A DNA stretch of 64,000 bases from Clostridiales bacterium. GTDB lineage: Bacteria; Bacillota; Clostridia; Oscillospirales; Ruminococcaceae. Location: contig QAMM01000001.1 of the NCBI GenBank assembly GCA_003150405.1, positions 1 to 64,000 of the forward strand, read 5' to 3'. The notes beneath the pieces were generated by a model that was not told the DNA's origin, did no database searches, and saw nothing but the letters and a program-made list of their open reading frames with translations. Below are positions 27,419-36,227 of this stretch, piece after piece (within the stretch, counting starts at the first letter, position 1; every line of letters starts with the position of its first letter). Both the position numbers and the translations under genes were made by a program.

Positions 27419-28783
27419 CTATTCTTTTGTTTGATCCGTGTTTTTCTCGGCAGGCTCCAATGTCAGATATTCCTGCACCTGCGCCTGCAGGTTTTGAAAT
27501 GCCTCGGCAGAATCGGTCCCAATCAAAATTTCCCACAGGGTTTCCTGGTAAGCCTTTCCCATCGCCTCACCGAGAACATGATCAAAAAAGCCGCTGGCGG
27601 TCATACCGTCCCGTTTCAGAGTTTCCCGGATAAACGTATATTCCTTCGGCGCCAGGTCAGCTTGGAACACTGCCTTAGTGGCTGGGAATTGGTATCCTTC
27701 CTCAGCCATCATTGCCTGCACTGAATCCGCAGTCAAATATTTTAACCACTGAACCGCCTGCTCAGTATGTTTGCTTTGCGCCGAAACCGCAACGCTGGCA
27801 TTCATCTCGACAAACCAATGATTTGCTTGACCTTTTCCTCCTTCGACCACAGGGAAAGGAAGTACTCCTACCTTGTCAATAATCTGAGAGTCGTCACGAT
27901 GAAACCCGCCGACCGCCCAACTGCCGCTGCAAAACATAGCGGCTTCGCCGTTGCGAAAAGCGGCGCCGGCCTCGTCATTTGTTGTAGACGCAGTATCCGA
28001 AGGAAGGTACCCATTCTGCAAAAGCTCGTAGGTCATCTGACCCGCCCGGATAAAACAGTCCTGGTCAAAGCGAACCCCGTCCTCACGGTCGATAATCTGC
28101 TGCATTGGCTCCACACCGCCGAGCCGCTGCACCAGATAATTGGTGAAATACGAAATATTTTCGGGTTCTTCACCGCCCATTGCAAGCGGTTGTATACCAG
28201 CGTCTTTCAGCGTCTGGCAAGCAGCGAGAAAATCGTCCCAGGTCTGTATTTCCTCCGCCTTTACGTCGGCCTCTGTAAACAATTCGGTGTTGTAAAAAAG
28301 GCAATCCAGCCTCAGGCACAACGGCACTGCAAAAATCCCGCCATCGTGCGCTGTCGAAACAAATGTGCCGTCCCAAAAGGATTCCCGCCACGCGTCATCC
28401 TCTTCCAAATAGGAGGTTAAATCAGCCAAATGGCCTGCACCAGCGTATTCTTTCATCACTGCGCCGTCCGGCATCCAAATCAAATCCGGAAGCTGGTTGG
28501 AGGCGGCCAATTTATTGAGCTCGTCAAAGTAAGGGGCTATTTCATCAAAATGGGTCGTAATCGCTTCCATTTCAATCCGAAAAGTCTGGCTGTTATCCTG
28601 ATTAAATTGGTCCGTCGCCTTTAACAAAGTTTCCAACAGCAAATCACTGCTAGAGGCCGAGTCATGCGCATACACAAAGGTAAGCATAATCTTCTCTTTT
28701 TCCGGCGGCTGTTCTTCACAGGCCGTAAAAACCGGTAGCAAGATAAGCGCTGCTACAAATGCCAAAAACCGTTTCACTTTCAT
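27419..28783 (-). CDS. Sugar-binding lipoprotein 4 of six
   Basis: 454 aa family 1 solute-binding protein, lipobox LPVFTAC (C22). It keeps SGSWAVGGFHRDDS but has lost the Trp-Cys-Ile of the first site (PENISYFTNYLVQR). It is more diverged than copies 1-3. The 118-bp gap from copy 5 shows no promoter or terminator, so it is probably read from the promoter of copy 6. Ribosome site GAGGGGGAAAG. A strong terminator follows 6 nt after the stop. Confidence 0.9.
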   Translation of the reverse strand: MKVKRFLAFVAALILLPVFTACEEQPPEKEKIMLTFVYAHDSASSSDLLLETLLKATDQFNQDNSQTFRIEMEAITTHFDEIAPYFDELNKLAASNQLPDLIWMPDGAVMKEYAGAGHLADLTSYLEEDDAWRESFWDGTFVSTAHDGGIFAVPLCLRLDCLFYNTELFTEADVKAEEIQTWDDFLAACQTLKDAGIQPLAMGGEEPENISYFTNYLVQRLGGVEPMQQIIDREDGVRFDQDCFIRAGQMTYELLQNGYLPSDTASTTNDEAGAAFRNGEAAMFCSGSWAVGGFHRDDSQIIDKVGVLPFPVVEGGKGQANHWFVEMNASVAVSAQSKHTEQAVQWLKYLTADSVQAMMAEEGYQFPATKAVFQADLAPKEYTFIRETLKRDGMTASGFFDHVLGEAMGKAYQETLWEILIGTDSAEAFQNLQAQVQEYLTLEPAEKNTDQTKE

Positions 28784-28901
28784 TGTTCTTTCCCCCTCGC
28801 CATAGTTCCGGTCAGCTACTTTCTGCTTTATGAAAGCCTGCTACTGCTTTACCGTCTTTTTTGAAGCGCCGCACCGTTACCCACAAAACCCCAAATGTTT
28901 A

Positions 28902-30263
28902 CTACGGCTCGAAGCCCTGTGCCTCCTGTTGCATTTGCCTCCGGGCAACCAACTGCTCCTGTAGTTCCGAAAACGCCTGTTCCGGAGCTTTACCCAGCGC
29001 AATTTGTTTCCAAGCTGTCTCATAAAAGTCAGTCGTGTCCTCATCCGGCAATATGCCGTCCCAGGAAAAGAACCGGGGCGTTTGTTCGAGTAAATCAGCC
29101 GCCATGCGCAGTTCGGGAAGATACTTGCCAATATCCTCCTCGGGTTGAGCCGCCGGAATCTGACCGGTCCAATCAGCTGCCTCCTGCTGCGCATCGGCCG
29201 AGGTCATCCACCGGAAAAAATCCAGCACAGCGTCCGGATGCTCACACGCCGCGCTCATTGAAAGGCTGTTGGTGTGCACCCAAAGTTCTTCCTGTCCTTC
29301 TCCGCCCTCTACTTGTGGAAATGGAAGCAGTCCCACCTTGTCTCGTACAATGGAATCATCCCGGTAAATGCTGCCAAGAGAGGTTGTATCCGCAACCAAC
29401 ATAGCCGCTTTCCCTTGGACAAAACGCACCTTTTCCATTTCCTCGGCAGTCCGCCCCAGGTTTTCATTGACATAACCCCGTTCAATAAGCTCATAGAACA
29501 TTGTGCCAGCTACCAAAAAATCCTCCTGCATAAAATCAAACTGTGCGCCCTGTTCCAGCATAGACGATAGTTGCTGGGCGCCGCCAAGCCGCTGCACTAA
29601 AGAATGGGCCATTGGCATTAAACCGGAACCGTCTTTTGCCGCTGCAACCAAAGGCGTAATATTGTTCTGCCGCAGGGATTCGCAGGCCTTCAAAAATCCC
29701 TCCCAGGTTGTCAGCTCTTCCGCGCTAATTCCAGCGCGTTCAAACAGTTCGGTGTTATAAAAAAGGCAGCAGAAATCCATCAGGACGTGAATCGACCAAA
29801 TGTGCCCATCCACTTCGGAGACGGCAAACGCCCCCGGGCGGAAGGATTCCTTCCACACGGCGTCCTCTTCCAGATACGAGGTTAGGTCGGCAAGCAGGCC
29901 CTCCCGCGCCATTTGGTTCAAAGGCACGCCGGGGATGGTCCAGAACAAATCCGGAAGCTGGTTGGCGGCGGCAAGCGCATTGAGCTTATCCGCATACTGA
30001 TGATCGGAATAGGTCACCGCCCGAATCAGACCCCCCTGCTCATTCGCTTCATTAAAATGATCCATCCTTTTATATAGGAATTCCGCAACCATATCCTCAC
30101 TGGACCATCGCTCATAACACATGGCAAATTGGAGTTCAACTTCCGGCGCCTTCTCAGATTCATCTACCGTACCGGTTCCACATGCCTGTGTAAAAATTAC
30201 CGCCAGCAGAATTGCCGCCACAAACACGGCGGTTACCGAAACAACCACTTTCCGGCTTTTCAT
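28902..30263 (-). CDS. Sugar-binding lipoprotein 5 of six, diverged
   Basis: 453 aa, lipobox IFTQAC (C28). The family fold is clear (LYNTELF-like CCLFYNTELFERAGISAEEL, SLVQRLGG, LGSIYRDDS), but both aromatic ligand positions are replaced (GSGLMPMAHSLVQR; ADTTSLGS in place of the GSW loop). The sugar-binding role is therefore doubtful; a different ligand or a receptor/decoy role is possible. Ribosome site AAAGGAGGGGG. It lies 90 bp after copy 6, without a separate promoter. Confidence 0.88.
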   Translation of the reverse strand: MKSRKVVVSVTAVFVAAILLAVIFTQACGTGTVDESEKAPEVELQFAMCYERWSSEDMVAEFLYKRMDHFNEANEQGGLIRAVTYSDHQYADKLNALAAANQLPDLFWTIPGVPLNQMAREGLLADLTSYLEEDAVWKESFRPGAFAVSEVDGHIWSIHVLMDFCCLFYNTELFERAGISAEELTTWEGFLKACESLRQNNITPLVAAAKDGSGLMPMAHSLVQRLGGAQQLSSMLEQGAQFDFMQEDFLVAGTMFYELIERGYVNENLGRTAEEMEKVRFVQGKAAMLVADTTSLGSIYRDDSIVRDKVGLLPFPQVEGGEGQEELWVHTNSLSMSAACEHPDAVLDFFRWMTSADAQQEAADWTGQIPAAQPEEDIGKYLPELRMAADLLEQTPRFFSWDGILPDEDTTDFYETAWKQIALGKAPEQAFSELQEQLVARRQMQQEAQGFEP

Positions 30264-30353
30264 CCAGCCCCCTCCTTTGCTTTTTGGTGCCTACCACAAG
30301 TGAAACGTACCTTTTCTCCGCGGTTTCAACCCTGCAAACGGCGCTCCGTTTCT

Positions 30354-31688
30354 CTAGTTCTGCAAAGAATGTTCCGGCATATCTGCAACCGCTGCGGCAT
30401 CCTCCTGTAATTGTTCCAGCATTTCCGCCGGATCCTGCCCCAGCAAGGCTCCGCGCCACGCGTTTTCATACGCCGTTTCCCGCTCGCTGCCCAGATACGA
30501 CCGGTCAAAATCCAGGACATGCAGCGGTCTGCTCAACAATTGATCTGCCTGAACCAGTTCGTCCTTGCCATTGAATTGGGCCGTTTCAAGCGAAACCTTT
30601 GTGGCGGGCAGCCGGTACAGGTTAGCGGCAAGATCAAGCTGTACTTCCTCTGCGGTCATCTGTTTGAGCCATTCAACAGCCGCCTCCTGGTTTTCGTTGT
30701 CTGTACTTACCGCTATGCTGTGTGCCTGGGCAAACCACACGTCCTGTACACCGCTCCCGCCTTCCAGCTGCGGAAACGGCATAATCCCAACCAGCCCTTT
30801 TACAGCGGAATCCTCCCGTTGAAAACCGCCGATAGAACTCAGACTGCCAAGCATCATGGCAACTTCTCCCTCAAAAAAGTTAATATCCCTCCCATATTTA
30901 CGGTAATGTTCATGCGAATATCCTGAATAAGCCGGAAGGTACTCCTGCTCCATCAGGGCATTCAGCATTCCGCCGACCTCCGCATAGGGTTCCAGCGCAA
31001 GATCAAACGAACCGTCCAGCATTGTTTCAAACGGTTCTATCCCGGCCTTTCGCTGCAGCAGGTAATCCGCAAACCGGGCGACCCGGTTATCGTCCCCATC
31101 CAGCAACAGCGGCGGGATGCCTGCCGATTTCAGCGCCTCGCAGGCTTCCAGAAAATCCTCCCATGTCCGAATCTCCTCCGCCCGGATATTTGCCCGCTCA
31201 AAAAAATGGGTGTTGTAAAAAATACAATTTGCCTGAAAGGTGATAGGAACCGACCAGATTTTCCCCTCATATTCAGAAGAAACAAAAGCACCCTCCCGGA
31301 AAGAGCTGTACCATTCGCTATCCGCCTCCAGACAAGGGGTCAATTCGGCAAGCGCGCCCTCCTTTGCAAATTTCTGAACACGAGCCTCTAACTCCGGGCC
31401 AAACAAAATCAAATCCGGCAGTTGGTTGGAGGCAGCAAGCGCGTTGAGCTTATCCAAATACTGCGGATCCGGATAAACCTCGGTTTTAAGAACGATTTCT
31501 GTATTGCCGAAGTTAAAATCATCGACTGCTGCATAAATAGACTCTAAAAGCGGATCAGAGCTGGACGCGCGCTCGGTATACACCATCATACGAAGCTCAA
31601 CTTTCTCCCGCTGCCGACCGCAAGACGCTGCTCCCACCGGCAACAGCAGCAGAGCGGCAAGCAGCACACAAATACGTTTAAACCGCAT
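30354..31688 (-). CDS. Sugar-binding lipoprotein 6 of six, diverged
   Basis: 444 aa from ATG 31688, set by GGAGGGAGAACG; 47 upstream codons in the frame were rejected as they cover the promoter region. Lipobox VGAASC (C23). The first aromatic site is replaced (DNRVARFADYLLQR) and the GSW loop reads LGSLSSIGGFQREDS. First gene of a probable 6-5-4 transcript and the copy nearest the second GH43. Confidence 0.88.
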   Translation of the reverse strand: MRFKRICVLLAALLLLPVGAASCGRQREKVELRMMVYTERASSSDPLLESIYAAVDDFNFGNTEIVLKTEVYPDPQYLDKLNALAASNQLPDLILFGPELEARVQKFAKEGALAELTPCLEADSEWYSSFREGAFVSSEYEGKIWSVPITFQANCIFYNTHFFERANIRAEEIRTWEDFLEACEALKSAGIPPLLLDGDDNRVARFADYLLQRKAGIEPFETMLDGSFDLALEPYAEVGGMLNALMEQEYLPAYSGYSHEHYRKYGRDINFFEGEVAMMLGSLSSIGGFQREDSAVKGLVGIMPFPQLEGGSGVQDVWFAQAHSIAVSTDNENQEAAVEWLKQMTAEEVQLDLAANLYRLPATKVSLETAQFNGKDELVQADQLLSRPLHVLDFDRSYLGSERETAYENAWRGALLGQDPAEMLEQLQEDAAAVADMPEHSLQN

Positions 31689-31745
31689 CGTTCTCCCTCC
31701 ATTCATGCAACGGTGTTGTTTATAGCACATACCTTTTCTACCATA

Positions 31746-31774
31746 ACTATACCTCAGTTTTGTTGTATAGTAAA
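31746..31774 (-). promoter_or_regulatory. Promoter of the binding protein 6-5-4 unit
   Basis: TTTACT (31769-31774), 17-bp spacer, TATAGT (31746-31751) on the minus strand. A second extended -10 (TGCTATAAA) lies nearer the gene. The -35 TTTACT equals that of binding protein 2. The stretch 31840-32140 has no gene. Confidence 0.6.
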
Positions 31775-32143
31775 CAAAAATGACTCTATTTTTTCGTATT
31801 TTATTCACTTTTATATTTATTTTTATCAATATTCTATAACAATCACATTAAAAGGCACTCTTTCGTGGTTTCAAACCCATAAGCTGTATTCTGTAATCCT
31901 CCAAATCTCAACTTCTTCCGTATTTCCTCTCCTAAAAAATGACGCGAATCCTTATGGAGCAGACTGGCAAATCGCAGCTGCTCCCGCAGACGCCAGCCTC
32001 ATATACCACAAAAACGAACCGTAACCAGCCGAAATATCCTTGAGCCAGCCGCAGCATATCCGCCCGGGCGAATCGCACCTTCAGCCTGTTCAGAATTAGG
32101 CGCGGCTTCTCCCCCAAAAATAATCCTCACAAAACCCACAAAC

Positions 32144-32177
32144 AAAAAACAGCCGCGGGAAATCCCGCGGCTGTTTT
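32144..32177 (-). terminator. Terminator of the second GH43 gene
   Basis: AAAACAGCCGCGGG (32146-32159) pairs perfectly with CCCGCGGCTGTTTT (32164-32177), loop of 4; leftward a TTTTTTG tail. It separates GH43 from the binding-protein array. Confidence 0.9.
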
Positions 32178-32185
32178 GCCGAATA

Positions 32186-33751
32186 TTAATCACGGCCGGT
32201 ATATTCAAAATAATCAAAGTCAGCATGGTTTTCGCTCGGCATGCCATTGCTGCTGGTGAACATACCAATGGTATTGCCCACAAAACCGCCCGCCACATCG
32301 GTTGAGAGGATGCGTGCATCCACATCGCTAATGAGAAGCTGGGTCTTTGCAAAGGTTTTCCCGTAGTAGAACCGAAGCGCCTGCCCATCCTGCTGGACAT
32401 GCAGGTAGACACGCACCGCATGGAACGGAACCCGGGCAAGTACGGTTTCCTCCCCCGCTTCACACCGCACCAGGCGGACAACGGTTTCTCCATTTTCCAG
32501 CGCATATTCAAAGCGGTACTGATAAGCGTCGCTCTGTACCAGGGCAATTCCCGCCGTCTCATGCTCATTTGCCGGTTCAAATTCAAACGCCGTATTGACC
32601 GAAAAGTTGATGTGCTGCTGCCGCAGGCAGACATAGGCGGGTGCGCAGGGCTCGGTCAGCTTTTCCGGGATAGTGGAAAGCTGCAGGTATCCCTCACGGG
32701 CGTCCATGGAAACGACCCCGTCCGCGACGTTGCGCAAGGTGAGCCATTTTTGATCCAGCTCAAGATCGTCAAAATGGTCGCAGGCCGGCTTGCTTTCATA
32801 AATTACTTCCGGCAGGTCCGGCGCCTTGTGGATGGTCTCCACCAGACCGATACCACGGTTGACAATCAGCCAGCCGTTTTCCCACTCCACCGGGACGAGG
32901 AAGGTCTCGCGCCCAAGGTTGCGGTAATAACCACCGTAGGTGCGAGAGCCGAGCAGCACCATGTACCACTGGCCGTCCGGCGTATCGACAAGGTCGCCGT
33001 GGCCGACGTTGACAATCGGGTAATCCAGCCCCAAATGGCGGTGGGTCAGCACCGGATTCGCCGGGTTGCCCTCGTACGGCCCGGTGATGTTTTTACTGCG
33101 CGCCATGGTCACCGAATGGTTGTGCTCGGTGCCGCCTTCGGCAATCATCAGGTAATAATAGCCGTCCTTTTTATAAAGGTGGGGGCCCTCCGGCCAGACG
33201 GCGTTTTTAAGCGCCCCTTCCCAGAGGACATAGGTCTCGCCCACCAATTTCATGGTTGTAAGATCCAGCTCCTGCATCCAAATCTGGTTGTCACCAAAGT
33301 AGCGGGATTCCGCCCCGCGTTTCTGCCGGGTGCCGATGTAATACGCCTTGCCGTCGTCATCAAAGAAAAGGGACGGGTCAATATCCGGCGCGCCCTCAAA
33401 AAAATACGGTTCACTCCACGGGCCAGCCGGATCCTTGGCGGTGACCACAAAGTTGCCGCCCGCACCCACATTGGTGGTAATCACATAAAAGGTGCCAGCA
33501 TGGTAGCGGATGGTCGGCGCGTAAATGCCGCCGGAATGATGCTGGGTGCCGAACTGCGCCTGGGACGGGCGGTCGAGTACATTGCCAATCTGCTCCCAGT
33601 GGACCAGATCCTTGCTGTGGAAGATCGGCACGCCGGGGAAATACACAAAGCTGGAGTTGACCAGATAGAAGTCATCTCCCACCCTGCATACCGACGGATC
33701 CGGATAAAACCCCGGAAGAATCGGGTTTTGATAGGTTCGCTCGTTTGACAT
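32186..33751 (-). CDS. GH43 xylosidase/arabinofuranosidase
   Basis: 521 aa, cytoplasmic. Triad D18 (FYPDPSVCR), D125 (DIDPSLFFDDDG) and E188 (WPEGPHLYKKDGYYY), then a C-terminal beta-sandwich (VGNTIGMFTSSNG near the end). It belongs to the same broad GH43 group as the gene at 15647 but is clearly different in sequence, so the two probably split activities (xylosidase versus arabinofuranosidase). Own promoter and terminator. Ribosome site TGGAGGGATTGT. Confidence 0.93.
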   Translation of the reverse strand: MSNERTYQNPILPGFYPDPSVCRVGDDFYLVNSSFVYFPGVPIFHSKDLVHWEQIGNVLDRPSQAQFGTQHHSGGIYAPTIRYHAGTFYVITTNVGAGGNFVVTAKDPAGPWSEPYFFEGAPDIDPSLFFDDDGKAYYIGTRQKRGAESRYFGDNQIWMQELDLTTMKLVGETYVLWEGALKNAVWPEGPHLYKKDGYYYLMIAEGGTEHNHSVTMARSKNITGPYEGNPANPVLTHRHLGLDYPIVNVGHGDLVDTPDGQWYMVLLGSRTYGGYYRNLGRETFLVPVEWENGWLIVNRGIGLVETIHKAPDLPEVIYESKPACDHFDDLELDQKWLTLRNVADGVVSMDAREGYLQLSTIPEKLTEPCAPAYVCLRQQHINFSVNTAFEFEPANEHETAGIALVQSDAYQYRFEYALENGETVVRLVRCEAGEETVLARVPFHAVRVYLHVQQDGQALRFYYGKTFAKTQLLISDVDARILSTDVAGGFVGNTIGMFTSSNGMPSENHADFDYFEYTGRD

Positions 33752-33783
33752 ACAATCCCTCCAAATTCATCGTTGTTAGCACC

Positions 33784-33813
33784 ATCATAACACTTTCACG
33801 CAGCCGCCGTCAA
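33784..33813 (-). promoter_or_regulatory. Promoter of the second GH43 gene
   Basis: TTGACG (33808-33813), 18-bp spacer, TATGAT (33784-33789), about 33 nt before the GH43 ATG. Confidence 0.65.
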
Positions 33814-33827
33814 CGGATTGTTTTTTG

Positions 33828-33857
33828 TTGCCGAATCCAGTCGAACCGTGGTATAAT
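33828..33857 (+). promoter_or_regulatory. Divergent promoter of the DNA glycosylase gene
   Basis: TTGCCG (33828-33833), 18-bp spacer, TATAAT (33852-33857), divergent from the GH43 promoter; leader of about 110 nt. Confidence 0.5.
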
Positions 33858-33974
33858 AAGACAATGACCTGTCCCACCGGGACGCCGGACAACCAAACTC
33901 ATGTCCGTGCCATTTCACGGCTGGAAGGCTGACATTATTTCGCTTTCTGTCTGTACCAGGAAAGGCGGTGCCGC

Positions 33975-34475
33975 ATGGCGTTTGTCACCCACGAAGGGAT
34001 TGAACCGGTGTTTGATGAACACTCCCGCGTGTTGATTTTGGGGAGCATTCCCTCGCCCAAATCGCGGGAAAACGGCTTTTACTACGGCCATCCGCAAAAC
34101 CGGTTCTGGCCGTTGCTTGCGGCGTTGTTAAACGAGCCGCTCCCCTGTACCAACGAAGAAAAGGAGGCACTGCTGCACCGCAGGCAGATTGCGCTGTGGG
34201 ACGTCCTCGCCTCCTGCGAAATCCGCGGGGCGGATGACAACAGCATCCTCAACCCCACCGTCAATAACATTGGCTGGCTGCTCGCCCAGTGCCCGGTGAC
34301 CGGGGTTTTTACCACCGGCGCCAAAGCCACCGCACTTTATAAAAAATACTGCCTCCCGCAGACCGGGGTGGAGTCCATCTACCTGCCGTCCACCAGCCCG
34401 GCAAACCAGGGCCGCTTTCCAATGGACAAGCTACTGGAGCACTGGCAGGTTGTGCTAAAATATCTCAGCCGATAA
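33975..34475 (+). CDS. DNA-deoxyinosine glycosylase (UDG superfamily, HDG type)
   Basis: 166 aa. UDG-fold motifs: LILGSIPSPKSRENGFYYGH near residues 20-39 with GHPQNRFWP, and the late motif YLPSTSPANQG. This pattern is that of the family 6 hypoxanthine-DNA glycosylases that remove deaminated bases. Ribosome site AAAGGCGGTG. It is followed after 15 nt by a DinB-like gene, so the two form a small operon. Confidence 0.85.
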   Translation: MAFVTHEGIEPVFDEHSRVLILGSIPSPKSRENGFYYGHPQNRFWPLLAALLNEPLPCTNEEKEALLHRRQIALWDVLASCEIRGADDNSILNPTVNNIGWLLAQCPVTGVFTTGAKATALYKKYCLPQTGVESIYLPSTSPANQGRFPMDKLLEHWQVVLKYLSR

Positions 34476-34490
34476 AAGGAGGGCAATTCC

Positions 34491-35012
34491 ATGCGAAAAC
34501 CGCTGACCGACCGCATTGCGCACCAGACCGACCTCACCTTATACAACATTCAGGTCGCTCTGTCTACCTGCCGGTTTGAAGAGGAACTCAACGAGGTGCC
34601 GGTCTGGCGGATTCTTTACAGCGCACTCTATGAATTTGACTGCCGGTTTCCGGAACCGGGCTTCCTGTGCCGCGAACCGGAGTTTCATACCGCGGGCATG
34701 GAAGATTTAAACCTTCCTTATTCCGGCAAGCCGCTCACCAAAGACCAGCTTGTGGAGTATTACCTGGACGTCAAGGCACGCATTTTCCTGTATCTGGATG
34801 AAATGGACGATGATCTCCTGCTTCAAAAGCCGAAAAACTGCCCGTATACCCGTTTGGATCTCATTCTGGACCAGCTCCGGCGTTTTACCTACCAAATCGG
34901 CCGGGTGAACGCCTTTACCGAACTGCTGCTCCGCAAACGCCCAGTCTTTGTCGGCATTGAGGAGGATTACCCAAAGGATCACCAGTACTTTGAGGAGCCG
35001 CACCGGAATTAA
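34491..35012 (+). CDS. DinB-like helical protein
   Basis: 173 aa, cytoplasmic and mostly helical. The pattern VWRILYSALYEFDCRF, a mid-protein acidic stretch (YLDEMDDDLLLQKP) and LDQLRRFTYQIGRVNA is suggestive of the DinB/YfiT four-helix metal-binding family, but the usual three His are not evident. Ribosome site AAAGGAGGG. It is co-transcribed with the glycosylase. Function unknown. Confidence 0.65.
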   Translation: MRKPLTDRIAHQTDLTLYNIQVALSTCRFEEELNEVPVWRILYSALYEFDCRFPEPGFLCREPEFHTAGMEDLNLPYSGKPLTKDQLVEYYLDVKARIFLYLDEMDDDLLLQKPKNCPYTRLDLILDQLRRFTYQIGRVNAFTELLLRKRPVFVGIEEDYPKDHQYFEEPHRN

Positions 35013-35170
35013 CAGCCCTCATACCCGGGAAAACGCAAAAAGCCGCGGCTGCATTTTGCACATTCGCTGTAACTCCGGAGATTTGAAGGCAGATCTCCCA
35101 TTATCGGTCAAGCGGCTTGAAATGCCCGGCCTTCAAATTCCTTCCGGTACAATCGAAACATCCTATTCAA

Positions 35171-35204
35171 AAAAGACAGCGTCTCTGGAGGCGCTGTCCT
35201 TTTT
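35171..35204. terminator. Bidirectional terminator between convergent units
   Basis: GACAGCGTCT (35175-35184) pairs with AGGCGCTGTC (35189-35198), loop CTGG, one wobble. CTTTTTG follows on the plus strand and CTTTTTTG on the minus strand. It serves the DinB-like gene (stop 35012) and the HAD gene (stop 35383). The flanks of this gap show no gene. Confidence 0.8.
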
Positions 35205-35382
35205 GCCGTTATGCTATAAAGAATCACCACAAACACAGCGCAGCCGGCTTGTGAACCGACACTGGAAAGCCCGCATTTCCCGCTCAGGCTTTTTGAAACG
35301 AAAAAAGCAGGGTGCCGCTCCTCCACATCCGCAGAAATCACCGGCGGCTCCCGGTTCATTTCGCTGCTTCCGCATTGACCCC

Positions 35383-36216
35383 TTATGCTTCGTTTTGCCT
35401 GGACCAAAACGCCTGAAGCCAGTTCACCACGCCGTCGGCGTCGTTGGAAGCGATGATCCCATCCGCCCGTTCTTTCAGCTCTGGCACAGCGTTCGCCACG
35501 GCATACCCTTCGTCCGCTGCCTCAAACAACGGCAGGTCATTAATGGCGTCCCCAAACGCGATCACCCGTTCCGCATGCAGCAGCTCCCTGAGCCGGAGCA
35601 CCGCGGCCGCCTTGGAGGCTTTGCCGGGCATCAGCTCGCACCAGTATTCCTCCCGGTACAGCTCCTGTTGGAGAGTACAGTGCACCTGTTTTTCCCGGCA
35701 GAGGGATTCATAGACCGGGAGCAGCTCCTCCCGCTCCCCAATGCAGGTGAAATAGAAAATTTCACCTTGGTAAAGTTCATCGGATGAACCCACGGGGGTA
35801 AACCGCTTATCGCCCTGGCGGTTGTCAAAATAATAACGGATTCCCTCATTCTCAGTTCCCGCGACCCAAAACACCTTTTCCTCCCCGTTTACCAGAGAGT
35901 AAACCAGCGGGGAAATACCTGCCTGCTCCACTGCCGCACGGATTTCCTGCAGCGCCTCCGGCGCAAAGGCAACCGAATCCAACACCGCCCCGCTCTCCGA
36001 GTCACGGATAAACACCCCGTTGTTGGTGACAACCGGGCATCGAACCGCAAGTCCTTTGGTGACCAGCCGCGCCGAGGAAAGTGAGCGCGCCGTCGCATAG
36101 GTAAAGGGCAGTCCCTGTGCAATGAGTTCATTGAGGGTGCGCAGGCCATACGGCGAAAGCCGGCTGTCGCGTCCAAGCAGGGTGCCATCCAAATCTGAAA
36201 CAAACAATGCTTTCAT
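35383..36216 (-). CDS. HAD phosphatase, Cof subfamily
   Basis: 277 aa. HAD motifs: DLDGTLLG at the N-terminus (nucleophile Asp), a Ser/Thr in YATARSLSS, the motif III Lys in LMPGKASKA, and FGDAINDLPLFEAA (motif IV). The C2B cap places it with Cof-type sugar-phosphate and cofactor phosphatases. It lies 11 nt after the AraC regulator gene (AAAGGA ribosome site), so the pair is co-transcribed. Substrate unknown. Confidence 0.9.
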   Translation of the reverse strand: MKALFVSDLDGTLLGRDSRLSPYGLRTLNELIAQGLPFTYATARSLSSARLVTKGLAVRCPVVTNNGVFIRDSESGAVLDSVAFAPEALQEIRAAVEQAGISPLVYSLVNGEEKVFWVAGTENEGIRYYFDNRQGDKRFTPVGSSDELYQGEIFYFTCIGEREELLPVYESLCREKQVHCTLQQELYREEYWCELMPGKASKAAAVLRLRELLHAERVIAFGDAINDLPLFEAADEGYAVANAVPELKERADGIIASNDADGVVNWLQAFWSRQNEA

Positions 36217-36227
36217 AGACGTTCCTT

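Noticed and set aside
32399..33748. 449-codon rightward frame opposite the second GH43
   Set aside because: Antisense to an enzyme with an intact catalytic triad; no ribosome site.
15647..33751. CcpA cre sites at the sugar locus promoters
   Set aside because: I looked for WTGNAANCGNWNNCW-type sequences near the promoters and found no convincing match by eye.
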